From: Gemmatimonadota bacterium
GTDB lineage: Bacteria > Gemmatimonadota > Gemmatimonadetes > Gemmatimonadales > GWC2-71-9
Assembly: GCA_003220975.1 (NCBI GenBank)
Contig: QHTX01000136.1
Coordinates: 1-11,787 of the forward strand
Direction of reading: 5' to 3'
DNA: 11,787 bases
Positions within the stretch are counted from its first letter, which is position 1, and each line of letters begins with the position of its first letter. Position numbers and translations under genes: made by a program. This document shows positions 1 through 6,627 of this stretch, in pieces. The notes beneath the pieces were generated by a model, which saw only the letters and a list, made by a program, of their open reading frames with translations, was not told where the DNA came from and did not search any database.

Positions 1-609
1 CTGATGATGTCGCTCGCCCACAAGTGGGTGAGCAACCTGTTCGGCGCGTTCTATTTTATGGGCAGCTTCCTCGCCGCGCTCATGGCGCTCGCCGTCATCG
101 CGATCGCCGTGCGGCGGCGGATGGGGCTCGCATCCCTGATCTCGTCGAAGCAGCTCCACGACCTCGGCAAGCTGTCCTTCGGGTTCACAGTGTTCTGGGC
201 CTACCTGATGTGGGCGCAATACCTCGTCATCTGGTACGGCAACCTGCCGGAAGAGACCTACTTCATCTTCTACCGGCTGATCGGTCCGTGGAAGCCGATC
301 GGCGTCGCGGTATTCCTGATGGTATTCGTGATTCCCTTCGTCGGCCTGCTCGGCGTGAAGCCCAAGCAGCACCCGCCCACGTTCCTGCTCTTCGCCCTCG
401 TGAGCCTGACCGGGATCTGGCTCGAGCGCTACCTCGAGATCGTGCCGTCCATCAACGGGGGAGCCGGGCCCGCGCTCGGCCTCCCGGAGCTCGGCGTCAC
501 GGCGCTATTCGGCGGGTTGTTCCTCCTGTCCCTCGGTTGGTTCGCCGCCCGCTACCCGATGCTGTCGCCGCGTCTCGCCGCGGACACGCTGGAGCGCGAG
601 CACCACTAA
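1..609 (+). CDS. actF: Alternative complex III subunit ActF, C-terminal part (5' end outside window)
   Basis: This is the C-terminal ~200 residues of a polytopic NrfD-like membrane protein; the frame is open at base 1, so the true start lies upstream. ActF is a quinone-site membrane subunit of alternative complex III, which oxidises menaquinol/quinol and passes electrons to a cytochrome c or copper protein. About five hydrophobic segments are visible, at roughly residues 12-36, 55-78, 93-117, 124-142 and 160-183 of the visible part. The stretch FWAYLMWAQYLVIWYGNLPE is characteristic of ActF rather than of generic NrfD or PsrC proteins. The frame ends with TAA and is followed 31 bases later by an intrinsic terminator, so this is probably the last gene of its transcript. 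The next gene encodes a copper protein that could accept electrons. The paralogue ActC is the main alternative; the WYGN-PEE segment favours ActF. Confidence 0.85.
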   Translation: MMMSLAHKWVSNLFGAFYFMGSFLAALMALAVIAIAVRRRMGLASLISSKQLHDLGKLSFGFTVFWAYLMWAQYLVIWYGNLPEETYFIFYRLIGPWKPIGVAVFLMVFVIPFVGLLGVKPKQHPPTFLLFALVSLTGIWLERYLEIVPSINGGAGPALGLPELGVTALFGGLFLLSLGWFAARYPMLSPRLAADTLEREHH

Positions 610-640
610 ATCCCTCACCGTTTCCTGACACTTCCCGCAC

Positions 641-669
641 GCGCCTCGGCACCCGGTCGAGGCGCTTTT
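641..669 (+). terminator. Intrinsic terminator after actF
   Basis: A perfect 8-bp stem, GCGCCTCG (641-648) with CGAGGCGC (658-665), encloses a 9-base loop and is followed directly by TTTT (666-669). It lies 31 bases after the actF stop and 47 bases before the next start codon. It should therefore separate the actF transcript from the cupredoxin gene. The T-run is short, as is common in GC-rich genomes. Confidence 0.75.
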
Positions 670-715
670 GACGTTGTGAGGGTACTTGTCACGACACGCT
701 CATTCAGGGGGTCTC

Positions 716-1090
716 ATGCGACGGTTCGCAGGTCTACTCGGGACGGTGTTGCTGCTGTCCTGCAACAATGCAACGTACGGCGGCGGTGGAGGAGGCGGGG
801 GCTGCACACCGACGGCCACGAAGGTCTGTATGGTTGGAAAATCGTTCAGCCCCACGAACCTCACGATCTCGACCGGTACTGCGGTATCCTGGGACAACGG
901 AAGCACCCTCACGCACACCGTAACGAGCTCATCGAGTTCGACAGAAGCTTTCAATAGCGGCAATGTCGCCCCGGCCGGGACCTACAGCCACACCTTCGCA
1001 GTCGCAGGCACCTTCCACTACTTCTGCCAGTACCACGGCGCCGACGGGAACCCTCCGACCGGCATGGCTGGCACGATCACCGTGCAGTAG
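716..1090 (+). CDS. Plastocyanin/azurin-like cupredoxin lipoprotein (first copy)
   Basis: A 124-residue type 1 (blue) copper protein, predicted to be a lipid-anchored electron carrier on the periplasmic side. It has a short signal peptide ending in lipobox LLSC, with the lipidated Cys at residue 16. A run of eight glycines (22-29) acts as a linker to a single cupredoxin domain. Visible copper ligands are His67 (LTHTV), Cys104 and His107 (FCQYHG) and Met117 (GMAG). Cys30 and Cys38 could form a disulfide. ATG at 716 is chosen over an in-frame upstream GTG because AGGGGG (706-711) sits at proper spacing and the signal peptide begins there. It follows the actF terminator, so it should have its own promoter. 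Its stop is only 12 bases from the convergent anti-sigma stop. Its partner is not shown by sequence; alternative complex III or a terminal oxidase are reasonable candidates. Confidence 0.9.
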   Translation: MRRFAGLLGTVLLLSCNNATYGGGGGGGGCTPTATKVCMVGKSFSPTNLTISTGTAVSWDNGSTLTHTVTSSSSSTEAFNSGNVAPAGTYSHTFAVAGTFHYFCQYHGADGNPPTGMAGTITVQ

Positions 1091-1102
1091 CGGCCAGCGG
1101 CG

Positions 1103-2032
1103 CTAGGGCCGGAGCGGCTGGAGCCGGCGCCGCAGCGCAACCAGTGAATCGGCGGGCACGGGGCCCCGGACGTCCAGGAAGAGCCCCGCGTCCGCGTGGT
1201 CCGTGGCAGCGGCGCGTGCCGGCGCCGCCGCTGGCTTGGCCTTGCGGGCCGCTGGAGCAAGGGAGTCGGGCTGTGCCGCTCCGGCGACGACCACCTCTGC
1301 CAGCATGAGCTGGCTCGGCCGTCCGTTGATCACCGCGATCGCCGTGCTCGAATCGAGCGGCTGCTCGACGACTACCACGGCGGCATAGCCGATCATGCGC
1401 GCCCGGTGGACGCTCCGGATCGGCAGGTCGGGAACGACGCGCGGATCCGCACCGAGCAGCACGCGGGCGCTATCGACGGTAAGGGGCGGACCGGTCAGGG
1501 CGTAGCTTCGAGCATCGAGGAGGCCCGTGGGAGGCGCCGGCGCGGCGGCGGGCGCCATTGCCCGGTCCCGCTCCCGCGGCGCGACCGCGGCGTTATCGCG
1601 TACCCGGAGCGCGGCCGGGGGCCGCGCCGGCACCGACGCCGGGCGTTTCGACGGCGCGATGGTTTCGGAGGCGGCGAGGTCGCCGGTGCGCTTCTCGGCC
1701 GGCGGCTCGCGTCTCAAGGTTCCCGAGCCGAGGTACAGCCCCGCGCCGAGCGCGAGCACGACGGTCGCGGCCCAGGCGAGCGGTAGCCGCACTTGCCACC
1801 ACAGACGTCCCGGCGCCTTCGCGTCGCCGGGACGGAACGGCGGCAGCGCTCGGTCAGGTGGCGCGGCTCGGCCGAGCAGCTCGTCGGCCCGTCCGATTAG
1901 CGCGCGCTCCTCTTCCAGGCGAGTACGGCAGTCCGGGCACTGTGCGAGATGCGCGTCGACGCCCCGGGCCTCATCCGGTGGCAGCTCGCCGTCCAAGTAG
2001 GCGTGCAGCGTGCCGTCATCCACGTGCGACAT
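1103..2032 (-). CDS. Zinc-finger anti-sigma factor, single-pass membrane protein
   Basis: A 309-residue membrane anti-sigma factor expected to hold the neighbouring ECF sigma factor until a signal is received. The N-terminal zf-HC2/ZAS domain (about 1-45) shows His28, Cys32 and Cys35 in H-x3-C-x2-C, with His10 near the start and the typical LDGEL segment. One transmembrane helix lies at about 83-103 (LAWAATVVLALGAGLYL). An Ala/Pro/Arg-rich linker follows, then a less conserved extracytoplasmic region containing an IGYAAVVVVEQPLDSSTAIAV segment. ATG at 2032 is chosen because GAAGGGTG lies just upstream and the ZAS domain starts there; longer in-frame extensions only read through the sigma gene. 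The start overlaps the sigma stop by 17 bases, indicating co-transcription and probable translational coupling. The C-terminal half matches no domain I can name. Confidence 0.85.
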   Translation of the reverse strand: MSHVDDGTLHAYLDGELPPDEARGVDAHLAQCPDCRTRLEEERALIGRADELLGRAAPPDRALPPFRPGDAKAPGRLWWQVRLPLAWAATVVLALGAGLYLGSGTLRREPPAEKRTGDLAASETIAPSKRPASVPARPPAALRVRDNAAVAPRERDRAMAPAAAPAPPTGLLDARSYALTGPPLTVDSARVLLGADPRVVPDLPIRSVHRARMIGYAAVVVVEQPLDSSTAIAVINGRPSQLMLAEVVVAGAAQPDSLAPAARKAKPAAAPARAAATDHADAGLFLDVRGPVPADSLVALRRRLQPLRP

Positions 2033-2519
2033 GTTCACCCTTCTTTCCCGCCTCGTACGCGTCCACGAGCCGCCGGCGCGCGCGGGCGAGCGTCGTACCG
2101 ACCGCGCCGCGCGCCAGCCCGGTCTGGGCGGCGATCTCCTCGTAAGAGAGCCCCGAATCCCACAGCAGCAGGACCTCGCGATCACGCGGCGTCAGCTGCT
2201 CGAGCGCGGCGCGGACTTGCGACCGCTCGCCCTCCGCGTGCAGCGCTTCGTCCACCGCCGGCGTGCTGTCCTGCGGCTCGGCCCCGAGCAGCGTCAGGTG
2301 ACGCCGCTCGCGCGCCCAGCGTCGAGCATCGTCTCGCGCCATGTTCGCCGCCACGACGAAGAGCCACCCCCGGGCGTTCTCCGGCTTGTGTACCAGTGCT
2401 CGGGCGAACGCCTCCTGCGCCAGGTCCTCCGCGCGCTCGACGTCCCACACCTTGCGGTACACGAACCGCACGAGCGCGCGGTAGGTGGTCCGGTACACGT
2501 CCGCCAGATCGTCGGGCAC
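2016..2519 (-). CDS. RNA polymerase ECF-type sigma-70 factor
   Basis: A sigma factor of the extracytoplasmic function class, 167 residues from the proposed GTG. Sigma region 2 covers about 6-72, including ERAEDLAQEAFARAL and the -10 recognition helix region around GWLFVVAANMARDDAR. Region 4 covers about 103-155, with LTPRDREVLLLWDSGLSYEE followed by the helix-turn-helix IAAQTGLARGAVGTTLARAR. A ~30-residue acidic linker joins them. The start is uncertain: no ATG exists in this frame, GTG at 2519 and TTG at 2528 both lack a Shine-Dalgarno, and everything further upstream is a repeat (2530-2618). GTG 2519 is chosen because region 2 begins right after it. The gene overlaps the anti-sigma factor and lies 106 bases behind the VIT/VWA gene, so a three-gene transcript is plausible. 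The subgroup cannot be assigned here. Confidence 0.88.
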   Translation of the reverse strand: MPDDLADVYRTTYRALVRFVYRKVWDVERAEDLAQEAFARALVHKPENARGWLFVVAANMARDDARRWARERRHLTLLGAEPQDSTPAVDEALHAEGERSQVRAALEQLTPRDREVLLLWDSGLSYEEIAAQTGLARGAVGTTLARARRRLVDAYEAGKKGEHVARG

Positions 2520-2529
2520 GGACGTCAAC

Positions 2530-2618
2530 GCGGAACGCGGAAGTCGGAACGCGGAACAGCAAGGCCTGCCTCCGCGGAGTTCGTCGTGTTGTTCCGCGTT
2601 TCGCGTTCCGCGTTCCGC
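2530..2618. repeat. Inverted repeat built from 7-bp units (GGAACGC type)
   Basis: Two 29-base arms (2530-2558 and 2590-2618) pair at 26 of 29 positions around a 31-base centre. The left arm is four successive heptamers, GGAACGC, GGAAGTC, GGAACGC, GGAACAG (2532-2559). The right arm carries the complementary form, with TTGTTCC, GCGTTTC, GCGTTCC, GCGTTCC (2589-2616). It lies 7 bases past the VIT/VWA stop and reaches to within about 10 bases of the proposed sigma start. It has no T-run, so it is not a classical terminator. Translation through it gives low-complexity arginine/glutamate/alanine text that should not be taken as the sigma N-terminus. Compare the element at 5311-5389. Confidence 0.9.
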
Positions 2619-2625
2619 CTTCGGT

Positions 2626-4797
2626 TCATCCCCGAAACTCCCGCACCAGCCGCTCCAAGTCGCCGTCCGCCCACGCCGTCTTACCGCCGGATTCAATCTT
2701 GATGCTGACGCGCCGTCCGGCCACCAGCACTGCCGGCGCCAACGCCGCCGGTTTGACGAGCTCGGGGAGCGCGCGCAGCAGGGCGAAGTAGGCGTCGCTG
2801 AATGGCGCCACCCGCACGACGCGCAGCGAGTCGCCGTGGCGCGTGTCTGTCCATACGCTGTCGCGCAGCACGAACAGGCGAGCGCCGACGCGCTGGGTGG
2901 CGCCCGGGCGAGCAGCCGGTGCGGCGACGCTGGAGTCGACCTCGACCACGACCTCCGACTGCATGAGCTTCGAATCGCGCTCCGCGCGCCGCACCGCCCG
3001 GTCGCCCGTCTGGTCGCGGGGCGCCGCCGTGACGGTCACCGCGCCGAGGGGGACGGGCATGCGTCCGAACGCCACCGTCGGCGGCTCCTGCACCAGGTAC
3101 GAGGTGTAGTCGGTGAGGATCCCGTAGCGCAGCGCCAGCCGCTTCAGCTCGCTCAGGATCTCCGGATTCGGGCCGTGCAGCCGGATGTCGCGCGACAGCG
3201 CGCCCGCCTTGCGGGCGGCCCAGAGCTGCTGGATGTACCCGCGGGCGCCGGCGTCGGCGCCGAAGGAGGCGTCCGTCGTAAACCGCTCCTCATGGCCGCC
3301 TCTCCGTCCCGTGATCGTCACGGACCGCTCTCCACCTCCGGCGCCGCGGTACCGCCCGAACACCACGAGCTCGTCGTCGGCGAACAGGTCGGGGAGTCCT
3401 TGTGGCTGCAAATCGTACAGCTCGACGCCGTCGGCGCGGAGCGCCAGGTCAGTGAGCACGGGCGACGAGATCTTCGCCGCCAGGGCGCCCACGGCCTGCT
3501 CGATGTCGCCGCCGGGCCGGATGTACTCGGCGACACCGCGGGCGCGCTCTGTGAGCCGCTCGAGCACGTACGTGTTGACGTCATACCCGACACCGAACGC
3601 AAAGACCCGAAACGCGCCACGGCCGCGGTCTGCCTGGTCGGCGATGCGCTCGGGATCGGTCTCACCCACCGTCGGCATCCCGTCGGTCAAGAAGACCACG
3701 ACGCCGAGCGCGCCTTCGGCGGGGGACGTCGCGAATGCCTCCGCCAGCGCCCCGGCGATGTTCGTGCCGCCCTCGGCCGAGATCGTCCGGACCCACTGTT
3801 GCGCGTCGCGGACGTGCTCGGTCGACCCCTCTGTCCACGCGGGCGCGTACCGCCGCACATCGCTGCTGAAGGTGATCAGCCGGAACCGGTCCCCTGCGCG
3901 CAACGTGCCGAGCAGCTGCACCAGCGCCGCCTTGGCCTGGTCGAGCTTCTCCCCGGACATCGAGCCCGACACGTCGAGCACGGCGACGACATCGCGATGC
4001 AGCGTCACCGTCTGCGCCGCCCGGCCGGGCGCGAGCAGCAACATGAAGTAGCCGTCCTCGCCGGCCGGCTGGTCGCCCACGAGCGACATCCCCAGGAGGC
4101 CGCGAGCCAGCGGCAGGAACACCTCGAGATCGCCGCCCGCCGCCGTGTCGGGGAGCGTCAGCTCGAGCCGGTCGCCGCTGCGGTTGAGGGTGAGTCGGTG
4201 CGTGGGCGAGTAGGGATCGCCGAAGCGCGCGGCGCTGTCGACCTGGAGCCGGAAGCCGTGTGATTGAGCAACGGCCGCCCCTCCCCCCGCCCCCGCAGCG
4301 TAGCGGAAGCGCCAGGCGTCGCCTACGCGGTCGAGCAGCTGCGTGTAGCGCAGCGTGATCTTGCGGGTCTCGCCCGGAGCGATCGGAAACACACGCGCGC
4401 GGAGGAGCCCGTGGCCGGCGAGCTCGATCAGTGCCGGGTCGCGCTTGCGGCGGACGATGTCTTCGTAGATCGCCCGCGCCTGCGCGGCATCCATGGGCTC
4501 GCCTTTCAGCTCGCGGTCACCTTGCCAGAGCGAGAAGTCGCTGAACACGGCCTCGCCGGGCAGCGGATAGAGGTAGCTCGCCTCGTCGAGGAGCATCCCG
4601 CCGTTCCTGAACCATTCCTCGACCGTCACGCGGGCCACGCGCCCCGTCACCGCGACCTGGACCGCGCTCCGTACCTTCTCGATCGCTCCCCGGGGCAGGG
4701 GACGGATCGGCTCGATCCACCCCTGCGTGGCCGCGCGCGAGAGGGGCATGATGAGCAAGGCGAGCGGTACCGCCAGGTGACGCTCGAACGACCGCAT
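2626..4797 (-). CDS. VIT and VWA domain protein (inter-alpha-trypsin-inhibitor heavy-chain-like), secreted or membrane-associated
   Basis: A 723-residue exported protein with the domain order of inter-alpha-trypsin inhibitor heavy chains. An N-terminal signal peptide (about 1-23, LAVPLALLIMPLSRA) is followed by a VIT domain (about 35-155, with WFRNGG, YLYPLPGEAVFSDF and RARVFPIAPGETRKI). A von Willebrand A domain spans about 269-430. Its metal-ion-dependent adhesion site is intact: DVSGSMS (about 275-281), the Thr of GGTN (about 343-346) and the Asp of LTDGMPT (about 371-377). The C-terminal ~290 residues have no motif I can name. ATG 4797 is preferred because AGGA lies 9 bases upstream; ATG 4806 is possible but AGGA would touch it. 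Longer frames add only non-signal sequence. Such proteins usually bind protein ligands at the cell surface. Its place upstream of a sigma/anti-sigma pair suggests an envelope role, which is inference. Confidence 0.88.
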   Translation of the reverse strand: MRSFERHLAVPLALLIMPLSRAATQGWIEPIRPLPRGAIEKVRSAVQVAVTGRVARVTVEEWFRNGGMLLDEASYLYPLPGEAVFSDFSLWQGDRELKGEPMDAAQARAIYEDIVRRKRDPALIELAGHGLLRARVFPIAPGETRKITLRYTQLLDRVGDAWRFRYAAGAGGGAAVAQSHGFRLQVDSAARFGDPYSPTHRLTLNRSGDRLELTLPDTAAGGDLEVFLPLARGLLGMSLVGDQPAGEDGYFMLLLAPGRAAQTVTLHRDVVAVLDVSGSMSGEKLDQAKAALVQLLGTLRAGDRFRLITFSSDVRRYAPAWTEGSTEHVRDAQQWVRTISAEGGTNIAGALAEAFATSPAEGALGVVVFLTDGMPTVGETDPERIADQADRGRGAFRVFAFGVGYDVNTYVLERLTERARGVAEYIRPGGDIEQAVGALAAKISSPVLTDLALRADGVELYDLQPQGLPDLFADDELVVFGRYRGAGGGERSVTITGRRGGHEERFTTDASFGADAGARGYIQQLWAARKAGALSRDIRLHGPNPEILSELKRLALRYGILTDYTSYLVQEPPTVAFGRMPVPLGAVTVTAAPRDQTGDRAVRRAERDSKLMQSEVVVEVDSSVAAPAARPGATQRVGARLFVLRDSVWTDTRHGDSLRVVRVAPFSDAYFALLRALPELVKPAALAPAVLVAGRRVSIKIESGGKTAWADGDLERLVREFRG

Positions 4798-4963
4798 AGC
4801 ACGCATTCCTGTGAGGGACGCCAGGAGAGACGCTCCATGGGGGGGAAGTTGCACATGCCGGGCATACGACGACGCCGGAAGGGGTTGCGGCGAGGGCGCG
4901 CACGTGCCCATCTTGGGTGCGCCGCAGCGCCACCACCGGCCGTAAGGGTCCGCGCCCTACTGG

Positions 4964-5308
4964 ATGGGAATCGTGCCGCGCTACACTTACCGCCGCCTCA
5001 CCCGGCTGCCGACGTCAGCGGACGAGCTTGGTCGCCACACCGTTCTCAACCTCCCCGGCATGCTCGCGGGGCTGAGCTTCGAGCACACGGTCATGGAGCC
5101 CGGCGCGGCCGTGCCGATCTCGGTCGACGACGAGGCGGGCATCCTCATCTTCACGCTCTCGGGCCGCGGCGTCATGCTGCTCGATGGCGACCGCATCGAG
5201 GTCGGGGCGAACGACGTGGTGCACATTCCGCCGGGCGTGTCGTACGGGATGCAAACACTCGGCGGCACCGACTGGATCTACGTCGTGCTGCAGGCGCCGG
5301 TCGAGTGA
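4964..5308 (+). CDS. Small single-domain cupin protein, probable metal ligands lost
   Basis: A 114-residue protein with one cupin beta-barrel. The fold is seen in MEPGAAVP, then ILIFTLSGRGVMLLDGDRIE and GANDVVHIPPGVSYGMQTLG, the two conserved cupin motifs. In the first motif the usual H-x-H and Glu positions are occupied by residues such as Ile, Ser, Val and Asp. In the second, the His after PPG is replaced by Tyr (PPGVSYG). A catalytic metal is therefore unlikely, and a binding or structural role is more probable. ATG 4964 is used, but no clear Shine-Dalgarno precedes it; GTG at 4973, with GGATGGGA close upstream, is a real alternative. It is divergent from the VIT/VWA gene (166-base gap) and convergent with the rhodanese/MBL gene. 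Its ligand is unknown. Confidence 0.75.
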   Translation: MGIVPRYTYRRLTRLPTSADELGRHTVLNLPGMLAGLSFEHTVMEPGAAVPISVDDEAGILIFTLSGRGVMLLDGDRIEVGANDVVHIPPGVSYGMQTLGGTDWIYVVLQAPVE

Positions 5309-5310
5309 GG

Positions 5311-5389
5311 CGTCATCCGTCATCCGTCATCCGTTCTCCGTGGTCCGCAGATGCGGTTACGGATGACGGAAGACGGACAACGGATGACG
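5311..5389. repeat. Inverted repeat built from 7-bp units (GGATGAC type) filling a convergent intergenic gap
   Basis: Arms 5311-5341 and 5359-5389 are 31 bases each and pair at 26 of 31 positions. The left side is five successive heptamers of form GTNNTCC: GTCATCC three times, then GTTCTCC and GTGGTCC (5312-5346). The right side is four heptamers of form GGANNAC: GGATGAC, GGAAGAC, GGACAAC, GGATGAC (5361-5388). The centre holds a small CCGCA/TGCGG hairpin (5345-5356). The element begins 2 bases after the cupin stop and ends 1 base before the stop of the opposing gene, taking 79 of 82 intergenic bases. There is no T-run. It could act as a two-way RNA hairpin or be a mobile repeat; the sequence does not decide. 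Confidence 0.92.
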
Positions 5390-5390
5390 T

Positions 5391-6542
5391 TTAGCCCACC
5401 GCACATTGATTTGGGCCGAACTCGAGTGCCTCCGCCTCCGCCTCCGAGATCTCAGCCAGACCGAGATTGGCGAGTTTGATGCTGCGGTAACTCTCAGGAG
5501 GGGTCGCGGTGTGGTCGGCCACCCACACAAGGAACGCGCGCTCCTCCTGCAGGGCTGCCGCTTCGTTGGTCGCCGCGATGACGTCGAAGCGCGCGGCGAC
5601 GCTGCGATCGGCCCGACGCTCCCATTCGCCAGCGTAGTGTGCCGGCAGCACCACCAGGTCGCCGGGCCACTCGTGCCGGGCGCGCTCGAGACTGCGCCAC
5701 AGCAGGCGCGCCCACGCGTCGCGCCGCCCGCCCAGGTCGGGCCGGCCCACCGACCGGACGAACAGAAAGTCGCCGGTGAGCGCGAGCGTGCCGTCGGCGA
5801 GGAGCGCCACGCTGCCGAGGGTGTGCCCCGGGACGTGCGCGACCCGCAGCGCCGCTCGTCCGAACGCTATCGTGTCGCCGTCGGTCATGGGCTGGTAGGC
5901 GAGGCGCCCCGGCGCGTCGTCGTACGGCGAGCGGGCGTCGTCCGGATGCAGGAAGTAGGGCACCTGCCAGCGGACCGCGGCCGCGGGGGCGCCGCTCAGG
6001 TAATCGGCGTGGATGTGCGTGTCGATCACGGCGGCGGGTGTCGCGTCGAGTTCCGCGAGCAGCGCGTCGTAGCGGTCGAGATGGCGCCCGGGATCGACCA
6101 CCACGGCGTCGCCGTCGCTCACCAGCACGTAGGACAGTGCGCCCTTGCCGACGCGGTCGAGCTGCAGCACGTGGTGCAGCGCGGCGGTGGGGGCGAGGCG
6201 GCGGACCAGATAGACGGTCTCCCACGCGGCCATGCCGCCCGTCACCGAGTACGCCTCGAAGCCGCGCTCGCGCAGGAAGCGGGTCGCCCGCTGGCTCGAG
6301 TTGCCGTGGCCGCAGATCACCGCGACGGGCGCCGTCCGTTCGAGGCCGAGCGGCGCGAGGCTCGGCAAGCGGTACATCTCGGACGCCGCGAGCGCGCGGA
6401 AGTCGAGCGTCGCGCCGAAAGCGACTCGTCCCTGCGCCACGCGCTCCGGGCTGCGGATGTCGAGCACCTGCACGTGCTCGCCGCCGTCGAGCCGCTGCGC
6501 GAGGTCGGCCGCGGGCATCTGCGGCAGTTCGGTGTCCGGCAT
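5391..6542 (-). CDS. Rhodanese / metallo-beta-lactamase fusion, ETHE1/CstB-like persulfide dioxygenase-sulfurtransferase
   Basis: A 383-residue cytoplasmic two-domain protein. The N-terminal rhodanese domain (about 8-115) has catalytic-loop Cys77 in ICGHGNSS. The metallo-beta-lactamase domain (about 125-330) shows THIHADYLSG (His176, His178, Asp180), VPGHTLGS (His240) and TGDFLF (Asp258). This ligand pattern, with Tyr after the Asp, fits the mononuclear-iron persulfide dioxygenase group rather than dizinc hydrolases. The C-terminus, ending EFGPNQCAVG, is typical of this family. Expected role: oxidation of protein- or thiol-bound persulfide to sulfite, with sulfur transfer to or from the rhodanese. 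Here the rhodanese comes first, unlike CstB and many ETHE1-rhodanese fusions. ATG 6542 is preferred; a TTG at 6569 is also in frame, and neither has a clear Shine-Dalgarno. It is divergent from the Rex-site cupredoxin gene and may share its control. Confidence 0.87.
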   Translation of the reverse strand: MPDTELPQMPAADLAQRLDGGEHVQVLDIRSPERVAQGRVAFGATLDFRALAASEMYRLPSLAPLGLERTAPVAVICGHGNSSQRATRFLRERGFEAYSVTGGMAAWETVYLVRRLAPTAALHHVLQLDRVGKGALSYVLVSDGDAVVVDPGRHLDRYDALLAELDATPAAVIDTHIHADYLSGAPAAAVRWQVPYFLHPDDARSPYDDAPGRLAYQPMTDGDTIAFGRAALRVAHVPGHTLGSVALLADGTLALTGDFLFVRSVGRPDLGGRRDAWARLLWRSLERARHEWPGDLVVLPAHYAGEWERRADRSVAARFDVIAATNEAAALQEERAFLVWVADHTATPPESYRSIKLANLGLAEISEAEAEALEFGPNQCAVG

Positions 6543-6621
6543 GGGATCAGTGTTACCGGGCGCGTGCAAAAGCGCAACGGCGGGCGGGGTTCACAGGTCT
6601 CCCGTTTTTCAAACGTGGGGG

Positions 6622-6627
6622 TATATT
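6622..6627 (+). promoter_or_regulatory. Candidate -10 element (TATATT) for the second cupredoxin gene
   Basis: TATATT differs from the sigma-70 -10 consensus at one position and is the most AT-rich hexamer in this gap. It abuts and slightly overlaps the palindromic operator that follows, so a start site would fall inside the operator. I could not place a convincing -35 box at the usual spacing. Confidence 0.45.

Noticed and set aside
672..695. TTGTGA and TCACGA half-sites upstream of the first cupredoxin, resembling a second Rex or CRP site
   Set aside because: The halves are 9 bases apart instead of 6 and one half has a mismatch, so it does not fit the Rex or CRP pattern.
2520..2696. N-terminal extension of the sigma factor back to a TTG at 2696
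   Set aside because: The extension reads through the heptamer repeat and into the VIT/VWA gene, giving low-complexity text without sigma features.
2485..4263. A 592-codon plus-strand open frame opposite the VIT/VWA gene
   Set aside because: It is the mirror of the VIT/VWA and sigma genes, with Arg/Ala/Gly-rich text and no recognisable motif.
6589..6596. GTTCACAG, a lone Rex-like half-site about 30 bases before the full operator
   Set aside because: No matching TGTGAA half is present at the correct distance.
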